Positions 1 to 6,826 of a stretch of 8,125 nucleotides of DNA are shown here, one piece after another (the first letter of the stretch is position 1; every line of letters starts with the position of its first letter). Origin of the DNA: Parachlamydiales bacterium (GTDB taxonomy: Bacteria; Chlamydiota; Chlamydiia; Chlamydiales; JAJFMK01). The DNA lies in assembly GCA_020050175.1 (NCBI GenBank), contig JAGVKY010000084.1, positions 1 to 8,125 of the forward strand, in the 5' to 3' direction. The notes under the pieces were generated by a model that worked only from the letters and a program-made list of their open reading frames with translations, was not told the origin of the DNA and made no database searches. Both the position numbers and the translations under genes were made by a program.

Positions 1-299
1 ATAATCGTCAGTCCCTTCTCTTCTCGCTGTCTTTTTAAGGCAAAAATTTCCGTTTTATGGAGGAGAAGTTTTCTTTTTCGCCTCTCTTCATGGTTATGGA
101 TATTCCCATGCTTATAGGGAGGGATAGAGGCTGAAACGAGGAAGGCTTCTCCCTCTTCGACGATCACATAGGCTTCGGCAAGACTACCGTGATGGTCTCT
201 GAGAGATTTGACCTCCGTTCCGAGCAAGGCGATGCCAGCCTCGAACGTGTCGAGGATTTCAAAGTCGTGAAAGGCTTTACGATTAGAAACAAGATCCAT
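1..299 (-). CDS. smpB: SsrA-binding protein SmpB (N-terminal part, cut by window edge)
   Basis: SmpB binds tmRNA and brings it to stalled ribosomes in trans-translation, in the cytoplasm. About 99 codons are visible and the C-terminal part lies beyond position 1. The visible protein has the family hallmarks in order: NRKAFHDFEILDTFEAGIAL near the N-terminus, then GTEVKSLRD, an AYV strand, and the HNHEERRKRKLLLH segment that packs against tmRNA. The start chosen is the ATG at 299 (MDLVSNRKAF), which fits the usual SmpB N-terminus. An in-frame ATG at 326 would add nine residues (MFSAYTIEL). Neither has a clear Shine-Dalgarno sequence. The gene is divergent from dnaN with a 68 bp spacer (41 bp with the longer start). 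The same smpB/dnaN/recF order is known in Chlamydia. Confidence 0.93.
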   Translation of the reverse strand, partial: MDLVSNRKAFHDFEILDTFEAGIALLGTEVKSLRDHHGSLAEAYVIVEEGEAFLVSASIPPYKHGNIHNHEERRKRKLLLHKTEIFALKRQREEKGLTI

Positions 300-356
300 G
301 AGTTCAATAGTGTAAGCGGAAAACATAAAAAGTGGTATGCTCCGGTTTTGTTTTCT

Positions 357-361
357 TAGGG
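357..361 (+). promoter_or_regulatory. Ribosome binding site deciding the dnaN start
   Basis: AGGG lies within TTAGGG, six to seven bases before the ATG at 368. It supports that ATG over a GTG at 332 that would add 12 residues not seen in sliding clamps. Confidence 0.6.
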
Positions 362-367
362 ATTCCC

Positions 368-1495
368 ATGCGTTTTATCGCTCAGCGCCAAGATCTTTTT
401 CACTTGTTAACACGTCTTCAGACGGTTGTGGGGCAAAAAGCTGCCCTTCCTATTCTCTCTAACATCTTGTTAGAAGCTAAAGGCAATCTCCTGACAGTTG
501 TTGGAACCGACCTTGTGATCGGGTTAAAAGCTTTTGCAGAAGCTAAGGTTTTCGAAGAGGGGATCACGACTCTTCCCGCAAGGAGGCTGACTCAGCTTAT
601 CCGCGAGCTGACCTGCCATGCTGTTGAAATCTCGAAAGGGAAAGATGATATCGTTGAAATCACAGCAAACGCCTCCCGTTTCAAGATCCACTCTCTTCCT
701 GCGACAGAATACCCCCCATTCCCCGACATGCAAGGGGCTAAAAAATTTGAGATCGACGCCAAAACATTTCGGGAGTCTCTCTATAAGACAGCCTTTGCTG
801 TCTCTAAAGAAGACAGCCGCTATGTGTTGACCGGTGTTTTAGTCCGGATGGAAGAGGGGCTCATCACTTTTGTCGGAACCGACGGCAAGCGCCTTTCCAA
901 AGCTCACCTTCCACCTGCAGATTCTGAATCTTTCCAAGGCAATTACATCCTCCCGATCCGAGCTGTCGAAGAACTTCTCCGGAACTTGGAAGGAGAAGAG
1001 AGGATGAACCTCTACCTTCAGAATGAGAGAGTCGCTATAGAAACGCCCTCTTTCTTTTTTACAACAAAGCTATTGCCAGGGGAATTCCCTGATTTTATGC
1101 GCGTTATCCCCGAAAAACCGCAAGAGATGCTCACCCTCCATCGGGAAGAGCTCACCTCTTTGCTCAGACAAGTTTCCCTTTTTACCGCAGACTCCTCTCA
1201 ATCGGTCCGTTTCACCTTTGCTCCGCAGGAGCTCAGGCTTTCAGCCAATGCGGCTGATGTGGGCGAGGGGCGGGTGACTATGCCTGTTCAGTATAGCGGC
1301 GAAAAGATCGATATTGCCTTCAACCCAGGCTATTTTCTCGATATTCTCCGCCATTGCAAGGGGGAAACAGTCACTCTTGGACTCACCGACTCTTTTAATC
1401 CAGGTCTTTTAATCGACCAAGAAGAGGGATCGCCTTTCCATCACAAGACGACTCCCCTCTTTATGCTGATGCCTATGCGCCTTGATGGAAATTGA
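368..1495 (+). CDS. dnaN: DNA polymerase III beta subunit (sliding clamp)
   Basis: The product is the ring-shaped processivity clamp that tethers DNA polymerase III, and many repair factors, to DNA. It has 375 residues, close to the usual family length, and carries the three repeated clamp domains. Visible marks are ALPILSNILLEA in domain I, SRYVLTGV and GTDGKRLSKA in domain II, KLLPGEFPDF at the II/III boundary, AFNPGYFLDIL in domain III, and the C-terminal MPMRL that lines the peptide-binding pocket. The start is the ATG at 368, where MRFIAQRQDL matches the first beta strand of clamps and a ribosome binding site precedes it. The 3' end overlaps recF by 11 bp, so the two are probably one transcript. 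dnaA is not adjacent, and dnaN next to smpB is the chlamydial arrangement. Confidence 0.97.
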   Translation: MRFIAQRQDLFHLLTRLQTVVGQKAALPILSNILLEAKGNLLTVVGTDLVIGLKAFAEAKVFEEGITTLPARRLTQLIRELTCHAVEISKGKDDIVEITANASRFKIHSLPATEYPPFPDMQGAKKFEIDAKTFRESLYKTAFAVSKEDSRYVLTGVLVRMEEGLITFVGTDGKRLSKAHLPPADSESFQGNYILPIRAVEELLRNLEGEERMNLYLQNERVAIETPSFFFTTKLLPGEFPDFMRVIPEKPQEMLTLHREELTSLLRQVSLFTADSSQSVRFTFAPQELRLSANAADVGEGRVTMPVQYSGEKIDIAFNPGYFLDILRHCKGETVTLGLTDSFNPGLLIDQEEGSPFHHKTTPLFMLMPMRLDGN

Positions 1496-2531
1496 GAGAG
1501 TTCGACTTAGTCAGTTTAGATGCTTTAAGGGGGCATCTTTTGTTTTTGCCCCCGGCATCAATCTCTTTTTTGGTGAAAATGGGGTCGGGAAAAGTTCCCT
1601 TTTAGAGGCCCTTCATCTTTTCGTAACAGGCTATTCCTTTCGTACGCGAAAACCTTTGCAACTCGTCAAAGAGGGGTGCGAAAAAGCAGAAGTCGAGCTC
1701 TATTTCAAAGAGCGAGCTATTACAAGACTTTTGGAGTGGGAATATGGGGAAAAGGGTTCCTTTTTCTTTCAGAAAAAAAAGTTAAAAAGCGTTAGCGCTG
1801 TTGTCGGCCTCCTGCCCGGCGTCTCCTTGACCCCTGCCGATCTTGATATTATCAATGGGGCAAGAGAGGAGAGGCGTCGCTTTCTTGATCTGATCCTTTC
1901 ACAGAGAGATCCCCTTTATTTGCACCACCGGATCCGTTACGAAAAAGGGCTCATGAGACGGAACATGAACCTTAAAATGAAACGGTTTCAGAGTCTCGAT
2001 GGGATAGAGATCGAGATGGCAAAAAGTGGAGCCTATTTGATCGAGGCAAGAAGCAAAGTTGTCCTTGAACTGGCCGATTTTGCAGCTCCCCTCTTTCGCC
2101 ATCTTCTTGGTGAAATGAAAGAACTCAAACTCCATTACGCGACAAAAAAAGGGGATCTTTTATCTCTATGGAAACAAGATCGGGGAAGGGATAGCACCCT
2201 CGGTTACACCCTTTCGGGCCCCCATCGGGATGAGGTCGAACTGCTTTTGAATGGGAAAGAGGTGAAACATTTTGGGAGTGAAGGGGAAAAGAAATCTTAC
2301 CTTCTCTCTTTAAAACTTGCTCATCATGCCCTCCTCAAGGAGGCCAATAAAGCCCCGCCTCTCCTTTTATTGGATGATCTAACAGCAAGTCTTGACCCTT
2401 TACGGATCGAACGGTGGTGGGAAATGGCCGATGGGACGGGACAAATCGTCGTGACTTCAACCACCCCTCTTCTCAAAAGGGGAGTTTGTTCCTATCAGAT
2501 TACGAGAGAAAGTCTTTCCCCTGCCGGGTGA
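1485..2531 (+). CDS. recF: RecF, SMC-like recombination mediator ATPase
   Basis: RecF acts with RecO and RecR to load RecA at single-strand gaps during repair. The 348-residue product has the ABC/SMC-type layout. Walker A is GENGVGKSS at residues 30-38, followed by the family SFRTRK segment (about 51-56). Further on come SGPHRDE (244-250), the signature region SEGEKKS (265-271), Walker B LLLLDD (293-298) and SLD (302-304). The length is at the short end for RecF. The start is the ATG at 1485, inside the last codons of dnaN; a TTG at 1482 is possible. No Shine-Dalgarno is evident, so translation is probably coupled to dnaN. The signature has Glu where S-x-G-Q has Gln. The 3' end overlaps the convergent neighbour by 32 bp. 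Confidence 0.95.
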   Translation: MEIERVRLSQFRCFKGASFVFAPGINLFFGENGVGKSSLLEALHLFVTGYSFRTRKPLQLVKEGCEKAEVELYFKERAITRLLEWEYGEKGSFFFQKKKLKSVSAVVGLLPGVSLTPADLDIINGAREERRRFLDLILSQRDPLYLHHRIRYEKGLMRRNMNLKMKRFQSLDGIEIEMAKSGAYLIEARSKVVLELADFAAPLFRHLLGEMKELKLHYATKKGDLLSLWKQDRGRDSTLGYTLSGPHRDEVELLLNGKEVKHFGSEGEKKSYLLSLKLAHHALLKEANKAPPLLLLDDLTASLDPLRIERWWEMADGTGQIVVTSTTPLLKRGVCSYQITRESLSPAG

Positions 2532-3597
2532 GAGAAAAATACCAACGGTTGTCTTTCTTGCCGACAATGACAACGCCTGCTTTAGCAAAACGTTCGAAGA
2601 GAAGGGAGCGGAAAGCGGCTTTATCTTCGACGGTGTGATTGGGAAGCGTATAAGACCAACGACGCCCTCTAGTCTCCAGAAGAGGCTCATGAGGTTCATG
2701 CATGGGGATGTCTAAATGGCTTAAAAATTGATCAATAGAGACCCATTCTCCAATTTTGGCCCCTTTTAGACGTCTTTCGATCCCTTTGACTTGCCGTTCT
2801 TTTAAATAGATTGTTTTTTCCGGCTGAGGGATTTTGTCTGTCGGTTCGACGGGATAAGAAGAGGGTTCGATCCCCTTTCCTACCCAATGGGCGTAGTCAT
2901 GCCACTCTTTGATCGGCACGATCATCTCTTCCCATCCCTCGGAAGTGGGGAGATATTTGAGGAAGGCCACAAAATGGTATTCGAGAAGTAGGAGGAGAGA
3001 ATGGAGCTCCTCTCTTGAGATCCCGAAAGCAACCTGGAAATCTTGGAATGAGAGGGCCAGCCCTTCACTGTGATAGAGCTCTTTGACGATCGTTTGCAGT
3101 CTATGGTCGTCAAATTGGAGCTCTTCGATATACCGTTGGAAAAATCGAGGGTGTTGGAAGTGTTTTTCGACTAAGGAGCTAAAAATATCGTGGCAACTTC
3201 TCGGTACGACATACCAATCGAGCAAAACAGAGGGTGGCAGGAGGGAAAGTCTTGCTTTAAGGTAGTTAAGGTCGGGATGGAAATCTTCTTCGAACTTTTG
3301 AGCTTCGATTTCGAGCGTCCGTCTTTTTTCTTTGTTGAGCGTAAGCTTAGAGCCGTTTTTGACAAAAAGGCCTAAAGGAAGAAGTTGGTCGAGTCCCTCT
3401 TCAACCTCATCAAATGCCAAATCAACAGCTTCTGCGACCTCTTCAATGGAAGTCTCTAAAGAGCTGAAGAGAAGCTCTTGCAACAAAATAACCCCCACCT
3501 TATCGAGAAAGGGCAAAGCTGAGCGTAGTGCAACCTCTGCATTCAGGCCGATCTTGGTTAAATCAACCTTAATCTTTTTATTAGATAAATCATCCAT
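2500..3597 (-). CDS. Uncharacterised 365-residue protein with winged-helix-like ends
   Basis: I do not recognise this protein. It is a long, uninterrupted frame with ordinary composition and is soluble by eye: no signal peptide, and the hydrophobic run LLLLLEYHFVAFL (about 201-213) looks like a buried helix rather than a membrane span. Residues about 36-90 could form a winged helix, with helices around SIEEVAEAVDLAFDEVEEGL, then LLPLGLFVKNGSKLTL as a wing. The C-terminus (about 284-365) also reads like one, ending RWYFSLTRQGKDFL, a pattern common at the wing of DNA-binding domains. A DNA- or RNA-associated role is a guess only. It lies 208 bp downstream of acpP on the same strand, beyond a terminator-like hairpin, so it is probably transcribed separately. 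Its 3' end overlaps recF by 32 bp. Confidence 0.8.
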   Translation of the reverse strand: MDDLSNKKIKVDLTKIGLNAEVALRSALPFLDKVGVILLQELLFSSLETSIEEVAEAVDLAFDEVEEGLDQLLPLGLFVKNGSKLTLNKEKRRTLEIEAQKFEEDFHPDLNYLKARLSLLPPSVLLDWYVVPRSCHDIFSSLVEKHFQHPRFFQRYIEELQFDDHRLQTIVKELYHSEGLALSFQDFQVAFGISREELHSLLLLLEYHFVAFLKYLPTSEGWEEMIVPIKEWHDYAHWVGKGIEPSSYPVEPTDKIPQPEKTIYLKERQVKGIERRLKGAKIGEWVSIDQFLSHLDIPMHEPHEPLLETRGRRWSYTLPNHTVEDKAAFRSLLFERFAKAGVVIVGKKDNRWYFSLTRQGKDFLS

Positions 3598-3608
3598 AAC
3601 AAACTAAG

Positions 3609-3625
3609 ATGATATCATAAAATTA
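3609..3625 (-). promoter_or_regulatory. Possible -10 box and palindrome just upstream of the 365-residue gene
   Basis: On the minus strand TATGAT, five of six matches to the bacterial -10 consensus, lies about 16 bases before the ATG at 3597. It overlaps the perfect 10 bp palindrome ATGATATCAT (3609-3618). No good -35 box is seen at the right spacing, and no ribosome binding site precedes the ATG, so the mRNA leader would be very short. The evidence is suggestive only. Confidence 0.25.
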
Positions 3626-3684
3626 ATTTAGACACAAAACCCTTTAAAAAACTAAACCGAGGCACCCAAATAGTAGCGAAGTTT

Positions 3685-3767
3685 GATTTTAGATTTCACC
3701 ATAGAGACGCAGAGAGCCTTCGGCTGTGAATCTAAATCAGGCAGCGATGATTCGTGCCCTCTGTGGT
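3685..3767. repeat. Partly palindromic ACCAYAGAG element between acpP and the downstream gene
   Basis: ACCATAGAG (3698-3706) pairs with CTCTGTGGT (3759-3767) over nine base pairs, with one T-G wobble. Inside it is the small hairpin AGCC-TTC-GGCT (3715-3725). A second imperfect arm pair is GATTTTAGATTTCA (3685-3698) with TGAATCTAAATC (3727-3738). The wording ACCAYAGAG/CTCTGYGTCTC resembles short intergenic sequences I remember from many unrelated bacterial genomes. That resemblance is from memory and is not proven here. No ORF is credible in the interval. Confidence 0.4.
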
Positions 3768-3773
3768 AGAAGG

Positions 3774-3797
3774 GGGCCCGGGGAGAACCCGGGACCC
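3774..3797 (-). terminator. GC-rich hairpin after acpP, likely end of the fab operon transcript
   Basis: CCCGGG (3777-3782) pairs with CCCGGG (3788-3793) around the loop GAGAA. Beyond one bulged base the stem continues with GGG (3774-3776) against CCC (3795-3797). It begins eight bases past the acpP stop codon. There is no run of U after the stem, so it could act as a 3' mRNA stabiliser or a factor-dependent end rather than a classical intrinsic terminator. Confidence 0.5.
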
Positions 3798-3805
3798 AAG
3801 GGAAT

Positions 3806-4042
3806 TTATTTTTTGACGTGGGTTTGGACGTACTTGACGACGTCGCCAACTGTCTTGAGCTTCTCTGCTTCCTCTTCGGAAATTTCGCAATTAAAGCGCT
3901 CTTCAAAGGTCATGATGAGCTCTGTTAAGTCGAGAGAATCAGCGTTAAGATCGTCGATAAATTTTTTGGAGGAGTCTACTTCACTCCGATCGACACCCAA
4001 CTGTTCCACGACGATGTCTATGACTTCTTGTTCGAGAGACAT
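3806..4042 (-). CDS. acpP: Acyl carrier protein
   Basis: ACP carries growing fatty acyl chains on a phosphopantetheine arm for all type II fatty-acid synthesis enzymes, and here it is encoded last in the fab operon. The product is a small acidic protein of 78 residues, the normal size, apart from a basic C-terminal tip (THVKK). The prosthetic-group motif is ADSLDLTEL, with the attachment Ser at residue 36. The helix after it (TELIMTFEERFNCEIS) and the ending TVGDVVKYVQ are typical. The start is the ATG at 4042, preceded by AAGGA (4048-4052) with five bases of spacing. An in-frame upstream ATG at 4081 would add 13 residues (MTTSEPGLKQRNE), which ACPs lack. A 64 bp spacer with a hairpin separates it from fabG. 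Confidence 0.97.
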   Translation of the reverse strand: MSLEQEVIDIVVEQLGVDRSEVDSSKKFIDDLNADSLDLTELIMTFEERFNCEISEEEAEKLKTVGDVVKYVQTHVKK

Positions 4043-4063
4043 TTCGTTCCTTTGTTTTAGTCC

Positions 4064-4092
4064 TGGTTCAGATGTTGTCATCTTGTGAACCA
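4064..4092 (-). promoter_or_regulatory. Hairpin in the fabG-acpP spacer
   Basis: On the minus strand TGGTTCA pairs perfectly with TGAACCA. After a 3-base bulge the stem continues GATG/CATC around the loop ACAA. A strong Shine-Dalgarno-like AAGGAG (4093-4098) sits just 5' of it, and an ATG (4079-4081) in frame with acpP lies inside the stem. The acpP ribosome binding site itself is outside the hairpin. It may be an RNA processing or stability element that lets acpP be expressed more than the enzymes before it. Confidence 0.5.
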
Positions 4093-4106
4093 CTCCTTGT
4101 TTAAAA

Positions 4107-4853
4107 TTATATAGCCATTCCGCCATCAACAGCCAAAACCTGGCCAGTGATGTAGTCGGATAAAGGGGAAGCTAGAAAGAGCGCTGCATAGGCAATCTCT
4201 TCAGGCCGACCAATCCTTCCCATCGGGATTCCTTGAAGAATAGCCTCTTTTTGGGAAGAGGTTAGCTGATCAGTCATTTTTGTCTCAATGTATCCGGGGG
4301 CAATGCAGTTCACCTGCACCCTGCCAGCCAGCTCTTTTGCCAGGGCCTTGGTAAAACCTATCATCCCTGCTTTCGAAGCAGCATAGTTCGCCTGACCGGC
4401 GTTACCCATGATCCCTACAACAGAGGAGATATTGAGGATCTTTCCCTTTTTGGCTTTAACCATTGACCGGACGCAGGCCTTGGTCAAGTTGAAGGCCGAT
4501 TTCAAATTAACCTCAAGAACCTGATCCCAATCTTCTTCGGTCATCCTGAGCATGAGGGCATCGCGAGTGATCCCCGCACAATTGATGAGAACATCTACGC
4601 GACCGTAAGCTTTTAGCAGCTCTTCGACTCCCGTTTGGACAGCAGAAAAAGAGGCAACATCCAAAGAAAAAAAACGATGATTCCCCTCAGGGTTTGACTC
4701 TTTTATTTCGTTAAGGACTTCAGAACCTCTTTCAGGATTTGTCCCAATAGCGACCACATGAGCACCCGCCTTTGCAAAAGCAACGGCAATGGACCTTCCA
4801 ATCCCTGATGTTGCCCCGGTGATAAACGCAATCTGATCCTTTAAAATTATCAT
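4107..4853 (-). CDS. fabG: 3-oxoacyl-ACP reductase FabG
   Basis: FabG catalyses the NADPH-dependent reduction of beta-ketoacyl-ACP to beta-hydroxyacyl-ACP, the first reduction in each elongation cycle. The product is a 248-residue classical short-chain dehydrogenase/reductase. It shows the cofactor-binding GATSGIG (13-19), NCAG (91-94, usually NNAG), and a catalytic tetrad readable as Asn116, Ser144, Tyr157 and Lys161 (YAASK). It also has the FabG-typical GITRDALMLRM, GQANYAASKAG and a C-terminal GQVLAVDGGMAI. The ATG overlaps the fabD stop by four bases (ATGA), and GGAG (4862-4865) lies eight bases upstream, so the two are translationally coupled. It is part of the fabH-fabD-fabG-acpP operon. 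Confidence 0.97.
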   Translation of the reverse strand: MIILKDQIAFITGATSGIGRSIAVAFAKAGAHVVAIGTNPERGSEVLNEIKESNPEGNHRFFSLDVASFSAVQTGVEELLKAYGRVDVLINCAGITRDALMLRMTEEDWDQVLEVNLKSAFNLTKACVRSMVKAKKGKILNISSVVGIMGNAGQANYAASKAGMIGFTKALAKELAGRVQVNCIAPGYIETKMTDQLTSSQKEAILQGIPMGRIGRPEEIAYAALFLASPLSDYITGQVLAVDGGMAI

Positions 4854-5806
4854 TTCATCAACTCCGCAAGATTCTTCAGATCATCCACTGTTTCGATCGA
4901 CAAACTTTTTCCTAGGACACCGATTTTTTTGTTCAAACCGGTAAGAACTTTTCCGCAGCCCATCTCAATAAATAGATCGACTCCATCTTTTGCCATCGCT
5001 CGGACGCCCTGTTCCCAACGGACTGAGTGGGTCACCTGTTCTTTTAAAAACTTAGGAACAAGAGGAGGTTGATCGACAAAATCTCCAGGGACATTCATCA
5101 CGATCCGAATGGAGCTATCTTTGAAGGCGAGGCGATCAATTGTTGGGGCAAGCTTCTTTGCCGCCCCATCCATTAAACCGCTATGGAAAGCTCCGAACAC
5201 TTGCAAAGGGACCATCCGTTTGGCCCCTTTTGCTTTAAGAGCCTCTCCCCCTTTTTCTACCCCTTCCAGGGTTCCAGAGATGACAATCTGACCAGGGGCG
5301 TTATAATTGGCGACCCAAAGTTCTCCATCCAATCCAAGATTTTTAACGACCGCATCAACCTCATCTCCTGAAAGGCCTAAAACAGCCGCCATTGTCCCTT
5401 TACGATCGAAGCAAGCTTGATGCATAGCAAGCCCTCTTTCGCGGACAAATCGTACCCCATCTTGAAAGTTTAGCCTGTCCGATGCAACTAAAGAGGTGAT
5501 CTCCCCTAAACTGAGCCCGCTTGTCACATAAGGAACTAGCGACGGAAATTCTTTTTGCACGACTTTCAACATCGCCAAGCTTGTGACAAAAATGCCCACT
5601 TGACTGTTTTTTGTTTCGGTCAGTTTATCTTCAGGCCCTTCAAAAATAATTTTTGAGAGGTTTTCTTGTAAAATTTCATCTGCCTCTTGGTAAACCTCTT
5701 TAGCCTCACTAAAGTGATCATAAAAGGTTTTTCCCATCCCAGGAGATTGAGCCCCTTGCCCGGGAAAAAGAAACGCAATACGGTATTTCTGCTCTAGAGT
5801 CGTCAT
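4850..5806 (-). CDS. fabD: Malonyl-CoA:ACP transacylase FabD
   Basis: FabD moves malonyl from CoA to ACP, making the extender unit used by FabH and later condensing enzymes. The product has 318 residues, usual for the family. It shows FPGQGAQSPGMG near the N-terminus (14-25), the nucleophile motif GLSLGE with Ser99, the malonate-binding Arg about residue 124 (RERG), catalytic His208 in FGAFHSGLM, and the C-terminal GCGKVLTGL (283-291). The usual GHSLG has Leu in place of His at residue 98. The ATG at 5806 is four bases after the fabH stop. A longer in-frame start at 5866 would lie inside fabH and add 20 residues unlike the family. No clear Shine-Dalgarno is present, so coupling to fabH is likely. 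Confidence 0.96.
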   Translation of the reverse strand: MTTLEQKYRIAFLFPGQGAQSPGMGKTFYDHFSEAKEVYQEADEILQENLSKIIFEGPEDKLTETKNSQVGIFVTSLAMLKVVQKEFPSLVPYVTSGLSLGEITSLVASDRLNFQDGVRFVRERGLAMHQACFDRKGTMAAVLGLSGDEVDAVVKNLGLDGELWVANYNAPGQIVISGTLEGVEKGGEALKAKGAKRMVPLQVFGAFHSGLMDGAAKKLAPTIDRLAFKDSSIRIVMNVPGDFVDQPPLVPKFLKEQVTHSVRWEQGVRAMAKDGVDLFIEMGCGKVLTGLNKKIGVLGKSLSIETVDDLKNLAELMK

Positions 5807-5810
5807 TGTT

Positions 5811-6800
5811 TTAAACTTGCGTAAGAAGAGTGGCGCCCCAAGTGAGTCCTGCCCCAAAAGCGGCAAGAAGGACTTTTTGCCCTGGGTTAAAAGGGTGGGC
5901 TTCTAAGAGTTCGTCCAGGGCAATGCCTACAGATGAGGCGGAGGTATTGCCATACTTATGGACTGTTTTAAAAACTTTTTCATGCGGAATATCGCAGTAT
6001 TTAGCGACAGCTTCAATGATTCGAATATTGGCTTGATGAGGGACTAACCAATCGATCTCTTCTTTGGTAATTCCTTCTGCCTTAAGACACGCACCAGCGG
6101 CACTATTCATCCGCCGAACAGCATGTTTAAAAAGCTCTTTTCCATTCATTTTAATCGTATGGAGCTTATCTCGGACCGTCGACTCTCCTGCAGGAGTTTT
6201 GGATCCTCCGGCAGGGATATTTAAAAGACCATATTGGCTGCCGTCCGATCCGATAGGAGTTGTTCCAATCATTAAACCCGCAGGTTCTGAAGAGAGGATC
6301 GCTGCAGCAGCTCCATCTCCAAAAAGGATGGAAGTTCCCCGATCTTCATAGTCTGTAATGGCAGAGAGCTTTTCTGGAGCAACTAAAAGAATGGTATTGA
6401 AAGTCCCCGATTCAATGTAGGCTTTTGCCATAGAAATACCGAAGATATAGCCGCTGCAGGCTGCCTGCAAGTCAAAGGCTGGAATATCGGTTAAGCCAAG
6501 TTCGTTCTGAATAAGGGAGGCTGTATTTGAAACGAGGTATTCGGGTGTTGAAGTGGCAACAAGGATCAGATCGATGGCGGATTTATCAATCCCTGCCTTT
6601 TCGATCGCCTTTAAAGCTGCATCCCTGCCCATATGGGAAACTTCTTCCCCTACGGCCGCGATCCTTCTCTCTCGGATCCCGGTTCGGGTCAAGATCCACT
6701 CATCTGTTGTCTCGACCATTCTTTCGAAGTCGGCATTAGATAGGACCTTTTCGGGAAGATAAGAGCCAGTAGCTTTAAGATAAGCGTGTCGTTTTACCAT
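5811..6800 (-). CDS. fabH: 3-oxoacyl-ACP synthase III FabH
   Basis: FabH starts fatty-acid synthesis by condensing acetyl-CoA (or another short primer) with malonyl-ACP. The product has 329 residues and a thiolase fold. It carries the Cys115-His255-Asn285 catalytic triad, in LQAACSGYIFG, PHQANIRI and GNTSASSVGIAL. It also has DEWILTRTGIRERR near the N-terminus, FGDGAAAAIL in the middle and FGAGLTWGA at the C-terminus. The start chosen is the ATG at 6800 (MVKRHAYLKATGSYLPEKVL), matching normal FabH N-termini. An ATG at 6821 would add seven residues. The frame stays open further upstream, but only through the inverted-repeat element and the antisense of recR. It is the first gene of the fab operon and is divergent from recR. 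Confidence 0.96.
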   Translation of the reverse strand: MVKRHAYLKATGSYLPEKVLSNADFERMVETTDEWILTRTGIRERRIAAVGEEVSHMGRDAALKAIEKAGIDKSAIDLILVATSTPEYLVSNTASLIQNELGLTDIPAFDLQAACSGYIFGISMAKAYIESGTFNTILLVAPEKLSAITDYEDRGTSILFGDGAAAAILSSEPAGLMIGTTPIGSDGSQYGLLNIPAGGSKTPAGESTVRDKLHTIKMNGKELFKHAVRRMNSAAGACLKAEGITKEEIDWLVPHQANIRIIEAVAKYCDIPHEKVFKTVHKYGNTSASSVGIALDELLEAHPFNPGQKVLLAAFGAGLTWGATLLTQV

Positions 6801-6826
6801 GGAACTTTGGTATAGTAACATATACA

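Noticed and set aside
332..367. Longer dnaN from GTG at 332
   Set aside because: It adds 12 residues unlike clamp N-termini, while the ATG at 368 has an AGGG ribosome binding site and begins at the conserved first strand.
3598..3805. tRNA gene in the acpP downstream gap
   Set aside because: The small stem-loops do not form a cloverleaf, and no GTTCRA T-arm or 3' acceptor pairing was seen.
3726..4088. 120-codon plus-strand frame over acpP
   Set aside because: It is antisense of acpP with Ser-rich shadow composition, and no start signal was seen.
4043..4129. 107-residue ACP starting at 4129
   Set aside because: The extra N-terminus overlaps fabG and its hairpin spacer. ACPs are about 78 residues, and MSLEQEV has a proper ribosome binding site.
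5807..5866. Longer fabD starting inside fabH
   Set aside because: The extra 20 residues are the out-of-frame reading of the fabH 3' end. FabD begins just before the RIAFLFPGQGAQ strand.
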